From assembly GCA_963848175.1 (NCBI GenBank), contig CAWKCO010000005.1, positions 310,001 to 374,000 on the forward strand: a stretch of DNA of 64,000 nucleotides, in the 5' to 3' direction. Shown in pieces: positions 25,695-36,247 of this stretch. A program made the position numbers and the translations under genes. The notes below the pieces were generated by a model that was not told where the DNA came from, ran no database searches, and saw only the letters and a list, made by a program, of their open reading frames with translations. The stretch comes from JAMZMI01 sp963848175. Lineage in GTDB: Bacteria > Bacteroidota > Bacteroidia > Cytophagales > Cyclobacteriaceae. Within the stretch, counting starts at the first letter, position 1; each line of letters opens with the position of its first letter.

Positions 25695-25892
25695 TGGAAG
25701 ACCGAACTATTAAATCACCGCCAAGTGTTTGATAATAAACCAATTCAGTCGGTCATTCCAAGACTTACCTAAATCACTACTAATAAGTCAATCTGAGTAT
25801 GAAACGGATATTGGTATCATTACCCTACCTCCAATTTTAGAAATTATTTAGATTGCCAGTTAAATTTGAACTTCGACCATCAAATAAATCTT

Positions 25893-26441
25893 ATGTCTAC
25901 ACTTTCCGTATCGGAAAAAGAGCCTTCTGTATGCGAGGAAGCCACTTTTTCTTCTTGCACAAGGAATATGCAGCTTCTCTAAGAAATTTTCTTTTTTATA
26001 AAACAGGAAGTCTGGAAAAGGCCAGTGATTTTGTACAAGAGGCTTTTATGAAGTTGTGGGTGAACTGTAGCAAAGTGGTATTTTCAAAATCTAAAAGTTA
26101 CCTGTATACCATAGCGAATAGAATTTTTCTGGATGATTATGATCACCAAAAAGTGGTATTGAAATTTGAAAAGCGATCAAACGCCATCAGAGAGCACCAA
26201 TCAATTTAATCCTGAGCACGCATATAGGCATGAAGAGTTTAAAACTCTTTTGGAGACGGTAATTAGCGAACTCCCTGAAAAGCAACGTGTAGTTTTTTTA
26301 ATGAGCCGAATAGATAAAATGCCAAACAAGGAAATTGCGCAAGCTCTGGACTTAAGCATTAAGACTGTAGAGAAACATATCTCCTCAGCTTTGATTCGAG
26401 TGAAGCAAAATTTGGACGGAATGGAAAATATTAAAATATGA
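25893..26441 (+). CDS. FecI-type ECF sigma factor, frameshifted
   Basis: Sigma-70 of the extracytoplasmic-function group, about 182 residues. Region 2: HKEYAASLRNFLFYKTGSLEKASDFVQEAFMKLW and SKSYLYTIANRIFLD. Region 4: ISELPEKQRVVFLMSRIDKMPNKEIAQALDLSIKTVEKHIS. The ATG at 25893 (M-S-T-L-S-V) is likely, with one frame change near 25945 and another near 26165. Directs transcription of the adjacent receptor genes under control of the FecR-like protein downstream. The order FecI-FecR-TonB receptor is the classical cell-surface signalling module of this phylum. Confidence 0.85.
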
Positions 26442-26492
26442 GTAGGGTTTATCCACATGAATCCTTTATAGAATTAAAGAAATAATAAGCAG

Positions 26493-27405
26493 ATGGCACA
26501 GGAAAACTCAGATCACGTAGGCGCTTGGCTCGAAGGAGCATTGACCGATGAGGAATTTGCTGCAAAAGCCACAGAGAAGGACTTGGTACAGTATAAGCAA
26601 ATCTTAGCGGAGGTGGACTCGTGGGTGCCTACTAATGAGGATGTTTCGCTGGATTTAAATGACTTTAGATCAAAGAAAAAGGCCAAGGAAGTAGCCTTTC
26701 CTATGAAAAATGTGTTAATGATAGCTGCAAGCATCTCGCTACTTGTAGTTTCCTATTTTATTTTCTTTTCAGCACCCATGGGGCAAACATCTGTTGTTGC
26801 AGATGCTGGGGTAAAAGAAATTTTACTTCCTGATGGTGCTTCCAAGCTTTATCTTTCTCATGGAGCAAAAGCCACTTGGAAAGATTCCGATTGGGAAGAT
26901 GGTAAGCGAACGCTGAGTTTGGAAGGAAAAGGATATTTGGAGGTAGAGAAAGGGAAGTCCGTTTACAGTGGTGACAACTGCTGGAACTGTGGAAGTACTG
27001 GGAACAAAGTTCGAAGTGGATGGTGCGCAAGAGTGGTTGTCGGTAGCATGTTACGAAGGGAAAGTTCGTGCTACCCAAAATGAGAATGCTCAGATCGTAA
27101 ATGGAGGTGAGGCTTTCTTAAATTTCGGTGGTACGTGGGAAGAAAAAGACCTTGCTGCTGATAAGCCAGAGTGGCTTGGTGGTGAAACCAGATTCAGTAA
27201 CGCTCCTTTGGTGCAAGTGGTGAAGACCATAAAAGCAATTTATGATATTGAGGTTATTCATGGCAATGTCAATCTTAATAGAAGGTTTACGGGCTCTTTT
27301 CCTCATGAAAACTTGAGTGTAGCTCTTCAGATTGTTTTTGGAACTTTAGATATTTCCTACAATCTCGATGGCAAAACGGTCACGTTAAAAGAAGGATCAA
27401 ATTAA
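26493..27405 (+). CDS. FecR-family anti-sigma factor, one frameshift
   Basis: About 304 residues. Cytoplasmic N-terminal region, one transmembrane helix at about residues 70-92 (VLMIAASISLLVVSYFIFF), then the periplasmic FecR domain: VKEILLPDGASKLYLSHGAKATW, LSLEGKGYLEVEKGK, VEVLGTKFEV, YEGKVRAT. The C-terminal DUF4974-like domain has FSNAPLVQVVKTIKAIYDIEV and FTGSFPHENLSVALQIVF. An extra T near 26958 splits the frame. Transmits the receptor signal to the sigma factor encoded just upstream. Confidence 0.88.
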
Positions 27406-27407
27406 GT

Positions 27408-29939
27408 ATGAGAAACGTTTTCGTTGTAGTGTCCATTTTTTGGGCATTGTCGTCATACGCGCAGATCACACAGACCATTCCACTTACTGAGTGGATAAGC
27501 AAAATTGAAGGAAGAAACGAAATGAAATTCTCGTATCGATCCATCATTGATGAGTCTAGTGGAAGTGGATACTGCCCAAACCCCAAAGACTATGACAGAG
27601 ATATTTTCCTATCTGGAAAATGAGAAATCTTTGGAAATCAATAGGGTAACAGAAAATTATTACAGCATTTCGTTCAAGCCGAGTGAAAAACGTCTTATCA
27701 TTTCAGATGCAGAGGATGATGAATACCTTTCGGGGCTTTACGCAGCTGTGCAGATCAATGGAGAAACTGTACCAACTTCAGGATTGATTACGGATGGAGC
27801 ACTCACTTTTCTCTATAAACCTCGCCATGCAGATTCTATTGTTCTTTATGTTCCTGGTTACACGCCGTTGATATTATCGCAGAAAAGCCTCATCAACAAT
27901 GAAGTCTCTGGAATATCAAGTGCAACCAGTTATTCGCTTACTCAATCAGCTGGTAGTTGAAGATTATTTGTCTCAGGGAATCAGTGTAGATCCAGTTCAA
28001 CAACCGAACGACTATTCAAATTTCTGATCTTCCGTCCTTATCAGGCGAGACGGATGGAGATATTTTTGCCTCCTTGGCGGTGCTTCCTGGGGTCACGTCC
28101 CCAGATAGTCGTGCGGGTAATTTGTTCATTCGTGGCAGTAGTACAGACCAAACTTTGATTTTGTTTGATGATATTCCAGTGTACCACCGGGGGCATTATT
28201 TTGGCACCATTTCTCCATATAACCCCAAAATGGTGGATAGGGTAAATGTGTATAAAAGTGCATTGCACCCTCGATATGGAGGACGAGTAGGTGGTGCCAT
28301 AGAGATTAATAGCACGAAGGATTTGACAATAGAACCAGCCGCTGGTGTGGGCATCAATTCACTATACGGTGTAGGGTATGCCAAAACGCCCATTTTTAAT
28401 AAGAAAGTAGGACTGGCCATTGGCGCGAGACGTTCACTTCCAGTAGCATTCAGCTCTCCAAAACTCGATGCAATATCAGAGATGGTTTATGCCGCCACGG
28501 TAGTAGGTGACGGGCGTGGTGGTGAAGACGTTTCAGATTTCAGTGTGGCATACGAAGACTATAATGCAAAACTGGAAATACCAATGGCTAATGGATCGAA
28601 ATTTTCATTTTCCGGATTATATGCTACCACGCTTACAGGCTATAGAGTCCCTGATACTGCATACGTTTATCAACAAATTGGATTTAAGAATTTAGGATTC
28701 AATGCCCAATATATTTCTACGATTGCTCAAAATATCCAAAGCAAAGCAAGTGTTACATGGTCAAAATATGATGCAGAATTCGGGGATACAAGCATAGGAA
28801 AGTTCCATTCAGACAACCAAATAGAAGACTTTCGTGCGGCTCAGCAGTTCGATTGGGCTAATGAGATTTGGGATATTGAGTTTGGAGCAGACTATGATTA
28901 TCAGCAAGTGAGCTTTAGTTACAAAGGTGTTTTTGGCCCCAACAATAATCGGAGGCTGATAAGAGATAGTGCAGAACAAAGTGCGAGTACTATGGCGCTT
29001 TTTATTAACAATACCTGGAATGGAATAGACAGGCTCACCATTCAAGCTGGCGCACGACTGACCTATTATTCTTTGCTGAAAGATTTGGCCATTTTACCAC
29101 GCCTGAATGTCAACTTCGATCTAACTAAAAATTTAATTGTGAAATCTTCGGCTGGTATTTATCGCCAATATTTAAGTCAATTGAAGTATCTCGAATTTAG
29201 TGGGGGAGGGTTTGACAATGAGCTATGGCGACTCGCAAGTGATAATCATAATATTATAGGAGGTCAACAGGCGACCTCTGGCTTTTTATGGGTGAAGAAT
29301 AAACTAGTCATTGATGTGTAAGGGTATTATAAAAATGCTCGAAATGTCACCTATTCAGAAAAACTTAAGTACCAACCCAACATGGTTTATGGTTCTGCGG
29401 ACCACCTCTCTAAAGGCGTTGATGTTTTTGTGAAAAGAGAATTATTCCAAAATCTAGATTCTTGGGTGTCTTATTCTTTGAGCAAAACGACCATAGCATT
29501 CAACGACTTAGAGAAGATCACTTATATAGCTCCTTATGACCAAACACATAATCTCAACCTTGGCGTAAGCTTTGCGACTGAAAAATTTTCTCTTGGTGCA
29601 GTGTGGAGATTTGCTTCTGGTCTCTATGCTAGATCTTTTTATATGAATCGCGCTCAAACTTCATTTGAAAGGATGGCTCCACCAGATGTTGTGGCCAATG
29701 AAAACCCGTTTACCAGTCTTCCTAACCGTTTTGATCCAATTCATTCTTTGAATATTTCGGCATCCTATAAGCTCCTGAAAACAGAAAAAAGGCCATTCAA
29801 GGCTACTTTTGGGGTTTCTTTATTGAATGTCTACAATCAAAATAACCTTACGGATATAGTGGTTAGGTCAGGTAGGAATTTGCAACCACGTGACGCCATG
29901 TCTTTTGCACCCAATTTGATGGTTATGATCGAGTTTTAA
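27408..29939 (+). CDS. FecA-like TonB-dependent transducer with STN domain, disrupted
   Basis: Outer-membrane receptor of about 840 residues: signal peptide, an N-terminal STN signalling domain (QTIPLTEWISKIEGRNEMKFSY), a plug with DIFASLAVLPGV, GNLFIRGSSTDQTLILFDDIPVY and GGRVGGAIEI, and a barrel ending in NLMVMIEF. Breaks occur near 27560, 27950 and 28020, and an in-frame TAA at 29319-29321 (VIDV-stop-GYYKNARN) interrupts an otherwise continuous barrel. Given the other indels these may be errors, but the stop needs a substitution, so a decaying gene cannot be excluded. Starts 3 bp after the FecR-like gene. Confidence 0.8.
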
Positions 29940-29942
29940 ACA

Positions 29943-30917
29943 TTATAGTGACTCTTTCTGAGCCCTGATCGCTTCGGCCAGTTGAAATACAGCTAGCGCA
30001 TATAGTTCACTATGATTGTATCTCGTGATTACATAGAAATTGTTGAACCCAAACCAATATTCTTGACCTGTTTCTCTCTCAAATTCTAGTAACGTCACTT
30101 GATCAGAAGTACTGAAGCTTTTGATGGGCTCGTATCCTAGCTGGGCGTAATGTTGCAAACTGTACTTCGGTTTGGTCGATTGTTTCGGTAGCTCCTTTGC
30201 GACATTGGTAGCGTATGCTGCTATTGCTACGGGTTTATCTCTTTGCCATCTATGTACATCCAGATAGTTGGCTACACTTGCTATCGCATCTTCCGGTGAA
30301 TTGATCAGGTCGCGTGTTCCTTCCTGATCGTAGCTTTTGGCGTATGCCAAATAGCTGCTCGGCATAAACTGACAATAGCCCATAGCTCCAGCATAAGAAC
30401 CTTTGAGCGTGTAAATGTCCAAGTTTTCTTTCTCACATAGTTCTATGAATTTTTCAAGCTCTGAAGTGAAATAAGTAGCTCTTTTTGGGTAACCAAAAGC
30501 GATAGTGTAAAGTGCGTCAAGTATGAGATAAGTTCCTTTTCGCTGACCGAAATAAGTTTCTACACCCATGATTCCTAAAATGATTTCTGCAGGAATGCCA
30601 GTTTCAAAACTTACTTCTTTCAGGGTTATTTCATGTGTTTTCCAAAAATCAACCCCTGCATTGATTCTTTCATCACTCATAAAAAGTTTTCTGTATTTGT
30701 GCCATGGCATGGCTTCCGCTGGCCTATCTAATTTTTCTATAATCGTGGGTTGAAACACTGCTTTATTCAAAATAGATCTTACTTCAGTTTCAGATATTTT
30801 GTGAGTTCTGGCGTATTTAATCACAAAAGCATCCACGAGTTTATCGTCTATTTGGGCATTTGAGGTGGAAGGGTTGATCAGAAGGGTTAAAAGAAATAAT
30901 AGATATATAAATCTCAT
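29943..30917 (-). CDS. MltB-type lytic murein transglycosylase
   Basis: 324-residue periplasmic enzyme that cleaves peptidoglycan glycan strands. Start at 30917 gives a signal peptide (M-R-F-I-Y-L-L-F...SNAQ). Motifs of the SLT-2/MltB family: GIPAEIILGIMGVETYFGQRKG with the catalytic Glu (about residue 120), YAGAMGYCQFMPSSYLAYA, and ANYLDVHRWQRDKPV. No C-terminal peptidoglycan-binding domain. Convergent with the TonB receptor, only 3 bp between stops. Confidence 0.92.
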   Translation of the reverse strand: MRFIYLLFLLTLLINPSTSNAQIDDKLVDAFVIKYARTHKISETEVRSILNKAVFQPTIIEKLDRPAEAMPWHKYRKLFMSDERINAGVDFWKTHEITLKEVSFETGIPAEIILGIMGVETYFGQRKGTYLILDALYTIAFGYPKRATYFTSELEKFIELCEKENLDIYTLKGSYAGAMGYCQFMPSSYLAYAKSYDQEGTRDLINSPEDAIASVANYLDVHRWQRDKPVAIAAYATNVAKELPKQSTKPKYSLQHYAQLGYEPIKSFSTSDQVTLLEFERETGQEYWFGFNNFYVITRYNHSELYALAVFQLAEAIRAQKESL

Positions 30918-31185
30918 GAATGGGTTTAATTTGTTTGCTGTACAATTGGTATCAAATTTGATGCCGCTTTCTGCACGCAAATGTGATCATTACCAATCCC
31001 AATCCTCAACATATTTAAGCATATTTCTGATTGCGGTTGAAATCTACAATCTTTTCAGATCTGAGCGCTGAACATAACTTTTGAAAGCAAACAGGCTCAA
31101 TATGATTCATTGTGCAATGATTGGTTTTGATTCAGCATCCGCCTCATTCATTTATAAATGATCCTTGGTTTCCCCTTCACACCAG
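30918..31185. other. Intergenic region upstream of the 41 bp array
   Basis: No gene seen. It holds the mltB-like promoter region and leads directly into the tandem array at 31186. Confidence 0.4.
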
Positions 31186-31472
31186 ATAAATGACTCATCC
31201 TGCGTCTCAAAAAGATCGAAACATGCGTGTTTCACGCTTCCTGTGTCGCAGGAAAGCTCACGCACCCATAAATCATGCATCCTGCATCCTAAGAATGCCC
31301 ACGCACGAGTGATTCATGCATCCTGCGTCCTAGGAATGTCGAAACATCCGTGATTCACGCATCCTGTATCGTAGGAATGCCGAAACATACGTGATTCATG
31401 CGTCCTGAGCCGTAGGAATGCCCACGCACTCGTGTTTCATTATTCCTGCGTGGTAGGAAAACCCGCGCACTC
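31186..31472. repeat. Seven 41 bp degenerate tandem repeats
   Basis: Unit starts at 31186, 31227, 31268, 31309, 31350, 31391 and 31432, each exactly 41 bp, with a partial eighth to about 31480. The consensus begins GTGATTCATGCATCCTGCGT, continues CCTAGGAATGC and ends in one of two tails: CGAAACAT-C (units 1, 4, 5) or C-CACGCAC-C/CCGCGCACTC (units 2, 3, 6, 7). TCCT...AGGA in the middle forms a small stem. No frame is conserved (41 is not a multiple of 3). Confidence 0.9.
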
Positions 31473-31721
31473 GTGTTTCTAGCCTATCCACAAAAAAAGC
31501 CGTGAGAGCAGATGGTCATCAGCGTGCAGATTTTTGGTAGATAAAAGCTTTAGTGTGCATCTAAGAGAAAAACTGCTCAGCTCCTCACTTATATAAACTC
31601 CAGTGTTGTCCAACTTGAGATACTTTATATTCATCCGCATTTGTTCGGGTGCGGCAGACGACAATTACTTCTTTTAGGTCGAATAAGTTTACCTAATTTG
31701 CGGCACTATCTTTTTTACTTT

Positions 31722-33242
31722 ATGGAAATCGAAAATATTGAATTGGCCTACCTAAGCCTTGATGATTATCAGGAGTTGAAGCAGGCAATGATTGAATCTT
31801 ATGCGAGTATGCCTGACTCATACTGGCATGAGTCTCCCATCAGAACCCTCATCAATCGATTTCCGGAAGGGCAAGTGGTGATAAAAGTCAATAATCAGAT
31901 CGCGGGTTGTGCCTTGTCCATCGTGGTGGATTATGCGCGGCATGAGGATAATCACAGCTACAAGGCTATTACTGGAGATTATACTTTCAGTACGCACACA
32001 GACGATGGAGACGTGCTTTATGGAATTGAAGTTTTTATTAAACCGCAATATCGGGGACTCAGATTAGGCAGGAGATTGTATGATTATCGAAAGGAGTTGT
32101 GTGAGCGCTTAAATTTGAAAGGTGTGGCTTTTGGTGGGAGAATCCCAAATTTTCATAAATACTCCGATCAGCTTACTCCAAAAGAATATATTCAGAAGGT
32201 GAAGATGAAGGAAATTCATGACCCGGTTTTGAATTTTCAGATTTCCAATGATTTTCACCCTACCAAAGTTTTAAAGAATTATTTGGATGACGATAAGGCT
32301 TCCAATGGGTTTGCAGTACTCTTAGAGTGGGACAATATTTACTACGAAAAACAGAAAGTATCTGCTTCGGTAGTGAAGAAAATTGTGCGTTTGGGGATAG
32401 TGCAGTGGCAAATGCGGCGATATACCAAGGAAGAGGAATTGATGCAGCAGGCGGAATATTTTGTTGATTCTGTTTCTCGCTATCGTTCAGATTTTGCCAT
32501 CTTTCCAGAGTTTTTCAATGCGCCCTTGTTGTCGGCTTACAATGATATGAAAGAGCATCATGCCATTAGAAAACTAGCTGAGCATACGGAAAGCATCGTT
32601 CAGAAATTTTCAAAGTTGGCAATCACTTACAATATCAATATTGTGACGGGTAGTATGCCTGAGATCTATGAGGATAGACTGTACAATGTGGGGTATTTGT
32701 GCCGTAGAGACGGCACAGTAGATCATTATGAAAAAATACACGTGACTCCAGACGAATCTAAAATCTGGGGCATGGAAGGAGGGAGGAAGCTTTCAGTTTT
32801 GGATACAGACTGTGGGAAGATAGGTGTACTGATCAATTTTGATGTGCAAATCCCGGAGTTGGCCAGGCTTTTGGCTGAGGAAGGCATGGATATTCTTATC
32901 GTGCCATTCCTTACAGATACGCAAAATGCTTATGCACGCATCAGACACTGCGCGCAAGCCCGGGCAATCGAAAATGAGTGTTATGTGGCTATAGCCGGGT
33001 GTGTGGGTAATTTGCCCAATGTGTTGAATATGGATATTCAGTATGCTCAATCGATGGTGTTTACACCTTGCGATTTCGCCTTTCCTACGAATGGGATTAA
33101 GGCTGAAGCATCTACCAATTCAGAAATGATACTGATTGCAGATGTGGATATTGATTTGCTCCGTGAACTCAATAGGCAGGGTAGTGTGCGAAACCTTCAA
33201 GATAGGCGAAACAAAGATATGTTTGAGTTGCGAAAACGCTGA
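31722..33242 (+). CDS. GNAT acetyltransferase - nitrilase-superfamily fusion
   Basis: 506 residues. N-terminal GNAT domain (about 1-200) with QVVIKVNNQIAGCALSIVV and the acetyl-CoA loop QYRGLRLGRRLYDYR. C-terminal carbon-nitrogen hydrolase domain (about 225-500): FPEFFNAPLLS with catalytic Glu, DHYEKIHVTPDE with Lys, and GKIGVLINFDVQIPE. The last block normally carries the nucleophilic Cys (LICYD type) but has Asn here, while the rest of the domain is intact. The start at 31722 (M-E-I-E-N-I-E) is chosen because earlier codons lack the domain pattern. Amidase activity is therefore doubtful; acetyl transfer may remain. Confidence 0.88.
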   Translation: MEIENIELAYLSLDDYQELKQAMIESYASMPDSYWHESPIRTLINRFPEGQVVIKVNNQIAGCALSIVVDYARHEDNHSYKAITGDYTFSTHTDDGDVLYGIEVFIKPQYRGLRLGRRLYDYRKELCERLNLKGVAFGGRIPNFHKYSDQLTPKEYIQKVKMKEIHDPVLNFQISNDFHPTKVLKNYLDDDKASNGFAVLLEWDNIYYEKQKVSASVVKKIVRLGIVQWQMRRYTKEEELMQQAEYFVDSVSRYRSDFAIFPEFFNAPLLSAYNDMKEHHAIRKLAEHTESIVQKFSKLAITYNINIVTGSMPEIYEDRLYNVGYLCRRDGTVDHYEKIHVTPDESKIWGMEGGRKLSVLDTDCGKIGVLINFDVQIPELARLLAEEGMDILIVPFLTDTQNAYARIRHCAQARAIENECYVAIAGCVGNLPNVLNMDIQYAQSMVFTPCDFAFPTNGIKAEASTNSEMILIADVDIDLLRELNRQGSVRNLQDRRNKDMFELRKR

Positions 33243-33289
33243 GACTGATTTTGGGTTCTATTACTGTTGAACCTATAGATCAAAAAAAA

Positions 33290-33321
33290 TGTGGTGATCA
33301 AAAGATTTTTTGATCACCACA
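33290..33321. terminator. Bidirectional terminator
   Basis: Perfect hairpin TGTGGTGATCAAAA / TTTTTTGATCACCACA between two convergent genes, with A and T tracts on both sides. Confidence 0.9.
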
Positions 33322-33330
33322 GAAAAGTAT

Positions 33331-34287
33331 TTAGTTCAGACCGTACTCTTCAAGTTTCTGATTGACGAAATCGTTAATAATGGATATTGAGGTGTCCTTA
33401 TTTTCAAAATCAAAAAGTAACCAATGAACAGTCCATTCAGAATACTTATTTGGTGCGATTTCGGCGTAGGATCCTTGTTGCTCAAACTCGACATAAGGTA
33501 AGTCTGCAGAGATGTAAACTTGAATTTCGCCTTCTTGAGGTGCTATTTTGGCTAGAGGAGTGTCCGCAATTGCTTTGATGAAAATCACACCATTATATAG
33601 GTATGCACTCCAACCATTCTTACAGTCAGCATTCAGTTTTCTAATACCTTCCCCAAGTATATCATCTTTATAAATGACGAAATCAAAATATTCACCAGAA
33701 TCATCACGAAGGTGGTTTAGTGGGTTTTCATCTGTGGGATATGCGAAAGTTGGCTTGGTGTCGGTGATGTCAGCTTTATCATAATTCTTTCCAGCAGGAA
33801 AAATCACCCTACCATTTTTAGATAGTCGTGTGACTTCCCAGTGCGCAATTTTATTGGGTTTGTCTGTGATGTTGGTAGCCTGATAGGTGATCTGAATATG
33901 GTTTTCGTCCATTTGTTCAATTTTCTTGGACACTCTCAGACCAGACTGATGACATTCTCCACTGGTTAATAAATATCCATTTTCAACTTTGAGGGTATCG
34001 TATGCTTTGTTGTTGATTGTTTTGGGAGGAGGCCAATCCCAACGATCCTGCGGGCTAGGCCACCACACTGATCCGTAAAAATCAGCCATATCATTCTTTT
34101 TGGCTAAGATGAGCTTACCATTAAAATTTATTTGAGCAATACGGCCGCCATTATCTGGCGATAATTCAATTGAGGTGGAGCCTTTAGAAATAGTGAAATC
34201 CATTTTATGAGGTTGACATGATGAAATTAGAAAGCTAGTGACGAAAATAAGTGTGATAGAAACTTGATCATATTTTTTGTGTATCAT
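33331..34287 (-). CDS. DUF4380-domain lipoprotein
   Basis: 318 residues. Lipobox near residue 24 (FLISSC-QP). The mature protein matches the DUF4380 family, a galactose-mutarotase-like beta sandwich: GGRIAQINFNGKLILA, FYGSVWWPSPQDRWDWPPP, ITYQATNITDKPNKIAHWEVTR and GEIQVYISADLPYVEFEQQG. Probably binds or modifies a sugar in the periplasm or at the surface. It follows the CE7 esterase gene on the same strand (46 bp gap) and belongs to the same carbohydrate cluster. Confidence 0.82.
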   Translation of the reverse strand: MIHKKYDQVSITLIFVTSFLISSCQPHKMDFTISKGSTSIELSPDNGGRIAQINFNGKLILAKKNDMADFYGSVWWPSPQDRWDWPPPKTINNKAYDTLKVENGYLLTSGECHQSGLRVSKKIEQMDENHIQITYQATNITDKPNKIAHWEVTRLSKNGRVIFPAGKNYDKADITDTKPTFAYPTDENPLNHLRDDSGEYFDFVIYKDDILGEGIRKLNADCKNGWSAYLYNGVIFIKAIADTPLAKIAPQEGEIQVYISADLPYVEFEQQGSYAEIAPNKYSEWTVHWLLFDFENKDTSISIINDFVNQKLEEYGLN

Positions 34288-34333
34288 ATTTGGTTGACGT
34301 TTTTGTCATAAATTCAATTTTAGTGAGACGCGA

Positions 34334-36064
34334 TTATTGTATGTTAAAGTGCTCTTTAATGTATTTATATTTCGTGTTGTGATACTCCGACGGGAGACTG
34401 TGTCCAGCCTCTGGGTAGACTATGTAGGATTTTTCGATAGTGAGCTGGTTGTACGCAGCAAAATTGATATGCGGAGGGCATACTGGATCTACCAATCCCA
34501 CACTCATGATTACAGGAGCTTTAACCCATGGGGCAAGGTTTTTGATGTCTATATAACTAAGCGTCTCGTAAATTGTATCTTCACTTTTTGGATTGTTCTT
34601 GAAATAGGCTTCAAACTCACTTCCTGGCCAAAAGGCTACTTTGAAGTAGTCTTTGAAGTCTGATAAGAATGGAACGTTCGGGACGCATAGATTTATTCGT
34701 TCATTGTCCAATGCCGCCGTAGCAAAACTTAGCGCTCCTCCTTGACTTCCACCTTCTACTGCCACACGGCTTTGATCAACTTCCTTCTGAGCATAAAGAA
34801 AATCAACAGCACGCAGACAGTCCATGTACGCTCCTCGGTAGATGTACAATTCCTTGTCCTCTACCTGATGTTGTAAATATCCTGGAAATCCAGGGTTGAT
34901 AAAGTCTCTACTCGTACCATGTCCGCGGATGTTCAAAACCAAACTGATCATATCATCTCCGCTGTAGCCCCAATGTACCGTGGGTGACGTGCTATATCCT
35001 TGTACATGCAGAATCGCAGGGTATTTACCGGCCTTTATCGGGCGCGCATACCAACCCCTAATTAGCACGTTTCCTAATGAGCGCATTTCTACTACGAATA
35101 CCTCTTTTGTAGCAGTGCTGAGAGAATCTTGTTTGATCAATTTGAACTGAGGATCAATACAAGCCAACTCATCTTTGGCTTTTTGCCAATATGCTGCAAA
35201 ATCATCTGGACGATCTGTAGGTGAAATTATTTCTTCTGGTCTTACTCCAATATTAAAAGTTTTTCTTTTGTTGATGCCTTTGCCCTCTACACTCAAGGCA
35301 ACACTGTAAAAACCAGGCTGAAGCTCGCCGAGCTCGATTTTTACCGTTTTATCTGATTTGGATTTTAGGTTTATTGAGATTGTTTCTGATTTTATTTCCT
35401 GACCAAAATCAGACTTTACCTCAACGATTAATTTCCCTTCAACATTGGATGGAAGCTTATTGGTTACTTTCAATGGAATTGTTACGGCTCCTTTGTCTAG
35501 GTAGAGGTGATCTTCGCGAGCAAATTGCGGGGTAATGTCAAAAAGGTTCTCAAAACCTGGAATCGCCAGAGAGATGTTTGGTCCTACAATGCCTCCCATA
35601 CCCGTCCCATCATATACCCTGATTGCAATTTGGTTGGGTTTATCCCAATTGATCAGTTCAAAAGGGATTTTATACTTTCGATCAACATTATAGGCCGTTT
35701 TGAAATTCGGAGGCAATGAGCCTGATGAACCGAGCATTACTCCATTCCAATAGAATTCATCACAATCGTCAATATTGCCTAATGAAAGAACGAATCCGCC
35801 CATTTTTTTGGCATCCTTCATTAAGAATTTATTCGGAGTTACGGACTGCCTGTACCAAGCAAAACCATCGTACCCTGCGAACCCTTGAGATTCCCAAGAT
35901 TTTCCGGCTTCTATGCTTTTCCAGTCTCCATCGTCAAAATTGGCAGAAGACCAAGCGGAATCATCTCCAGTAATAAATTTCCATTCGGGTGATAAGAGGT
36001 TTTGGCTGACACATAAATTTTGCGTTAACAGGAAGATTAGTCCTACAACAAGTTGATATTTCAT
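34334..36064 (-). CDS. Acetylxylan esterase / CE7-type deacetylase with N-terminal galactose-binding-like domain
   Basis: 576 residues with a signal peptide (M-K-Y-Q-L-V-V...CVSQ). Residues about 25-170 resemble a beta-galactosidase-like jelly roll (DGFAWYRQSVT, GGFVLSLGNIDDCDEFYWNG). An Ig-like linker follows. The C-terminal alpha/beta hydrolase of the AXE1/CE7 family has the nucleophile elbow EGGSQGGALSF, Asp in VGLVDPVCPP and His in EAGHSLPSEY. Removes acetyl groups from polysaccharides or oligosaccharides. Lies between the DUF4380 and GH125 genes, so acts with them on an acetylated mannose-containing glycan (inference). Confidence 0.88.
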   Translation of the reverse strand: MKYQLVVGLIFLLTQNLCVSQNLLSPEWKFITGDDSAWSSANFDDGDWKSIEAGKSWESQGFAGYDGFAWYRQSVTPNKFLMKDAKKMGGFVLSLGNIDDCDEFYWNGVMLGSSGSLPPNFKTAYNVDRKYKIPFELINWDKPNQIAIRVYDGTGMGGIVGPNISLAIPGFENLFDITPQFAREDHLYLDKGAVTIPLKVTNKLPSNVEGKLIVEVKSDFGQEIKSETISINLKSKSDKTVKIELGELQPGFYSVALSVEGKGINKRKTFNIGVRPEEIISPTDRPDDFAAYWQKAKDELACIDPQFKLIKQDSLSTATKEVFVVEMRSLGNVLIRGWYARPIKAGKYPAILHVQGYSTSPTVHWGYSGDDMISLVLNIRGHGTSRDFINPGFPGYLQHQVEDKELYIYRGAYMDCLRAVDFLYAQKEVDQSRVAVEGGSQGGALSFATAALDNERINLCVPNVPFLSDFKDYFKVAFWPGSEFEAYFKNNPKSEDTIYETLSYIDIKNLAPWVKAPVIMSVGLVDPVCPPHINFAAYNQLTIEKSYIVYPEAGHSLPSEYHNTKYKYIKEHFNIQ

Positions 36065-36247
36065 TCTGATCGTTTGGTAGTGTGATGGTTAATTGTAATC
36101 GTGCGGCTTAAAAGGAACGAACTTAATCATTTTTGAGCACCTAATTTTTAATAGTGAATAAATTGGTGCAATTGATTTTCTTCGAATCAGCTAGAATTTT
36201 TCTATTTGAATTAAGTTGGAGGATATTATTTAATTCGAAAAAGGTTC

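Noticed and set aside
31186..31472. Possible CRISPR array
   Set aside because: Units are contiguous 41 bp repeats with no unique spacers and no cas genes in the window.
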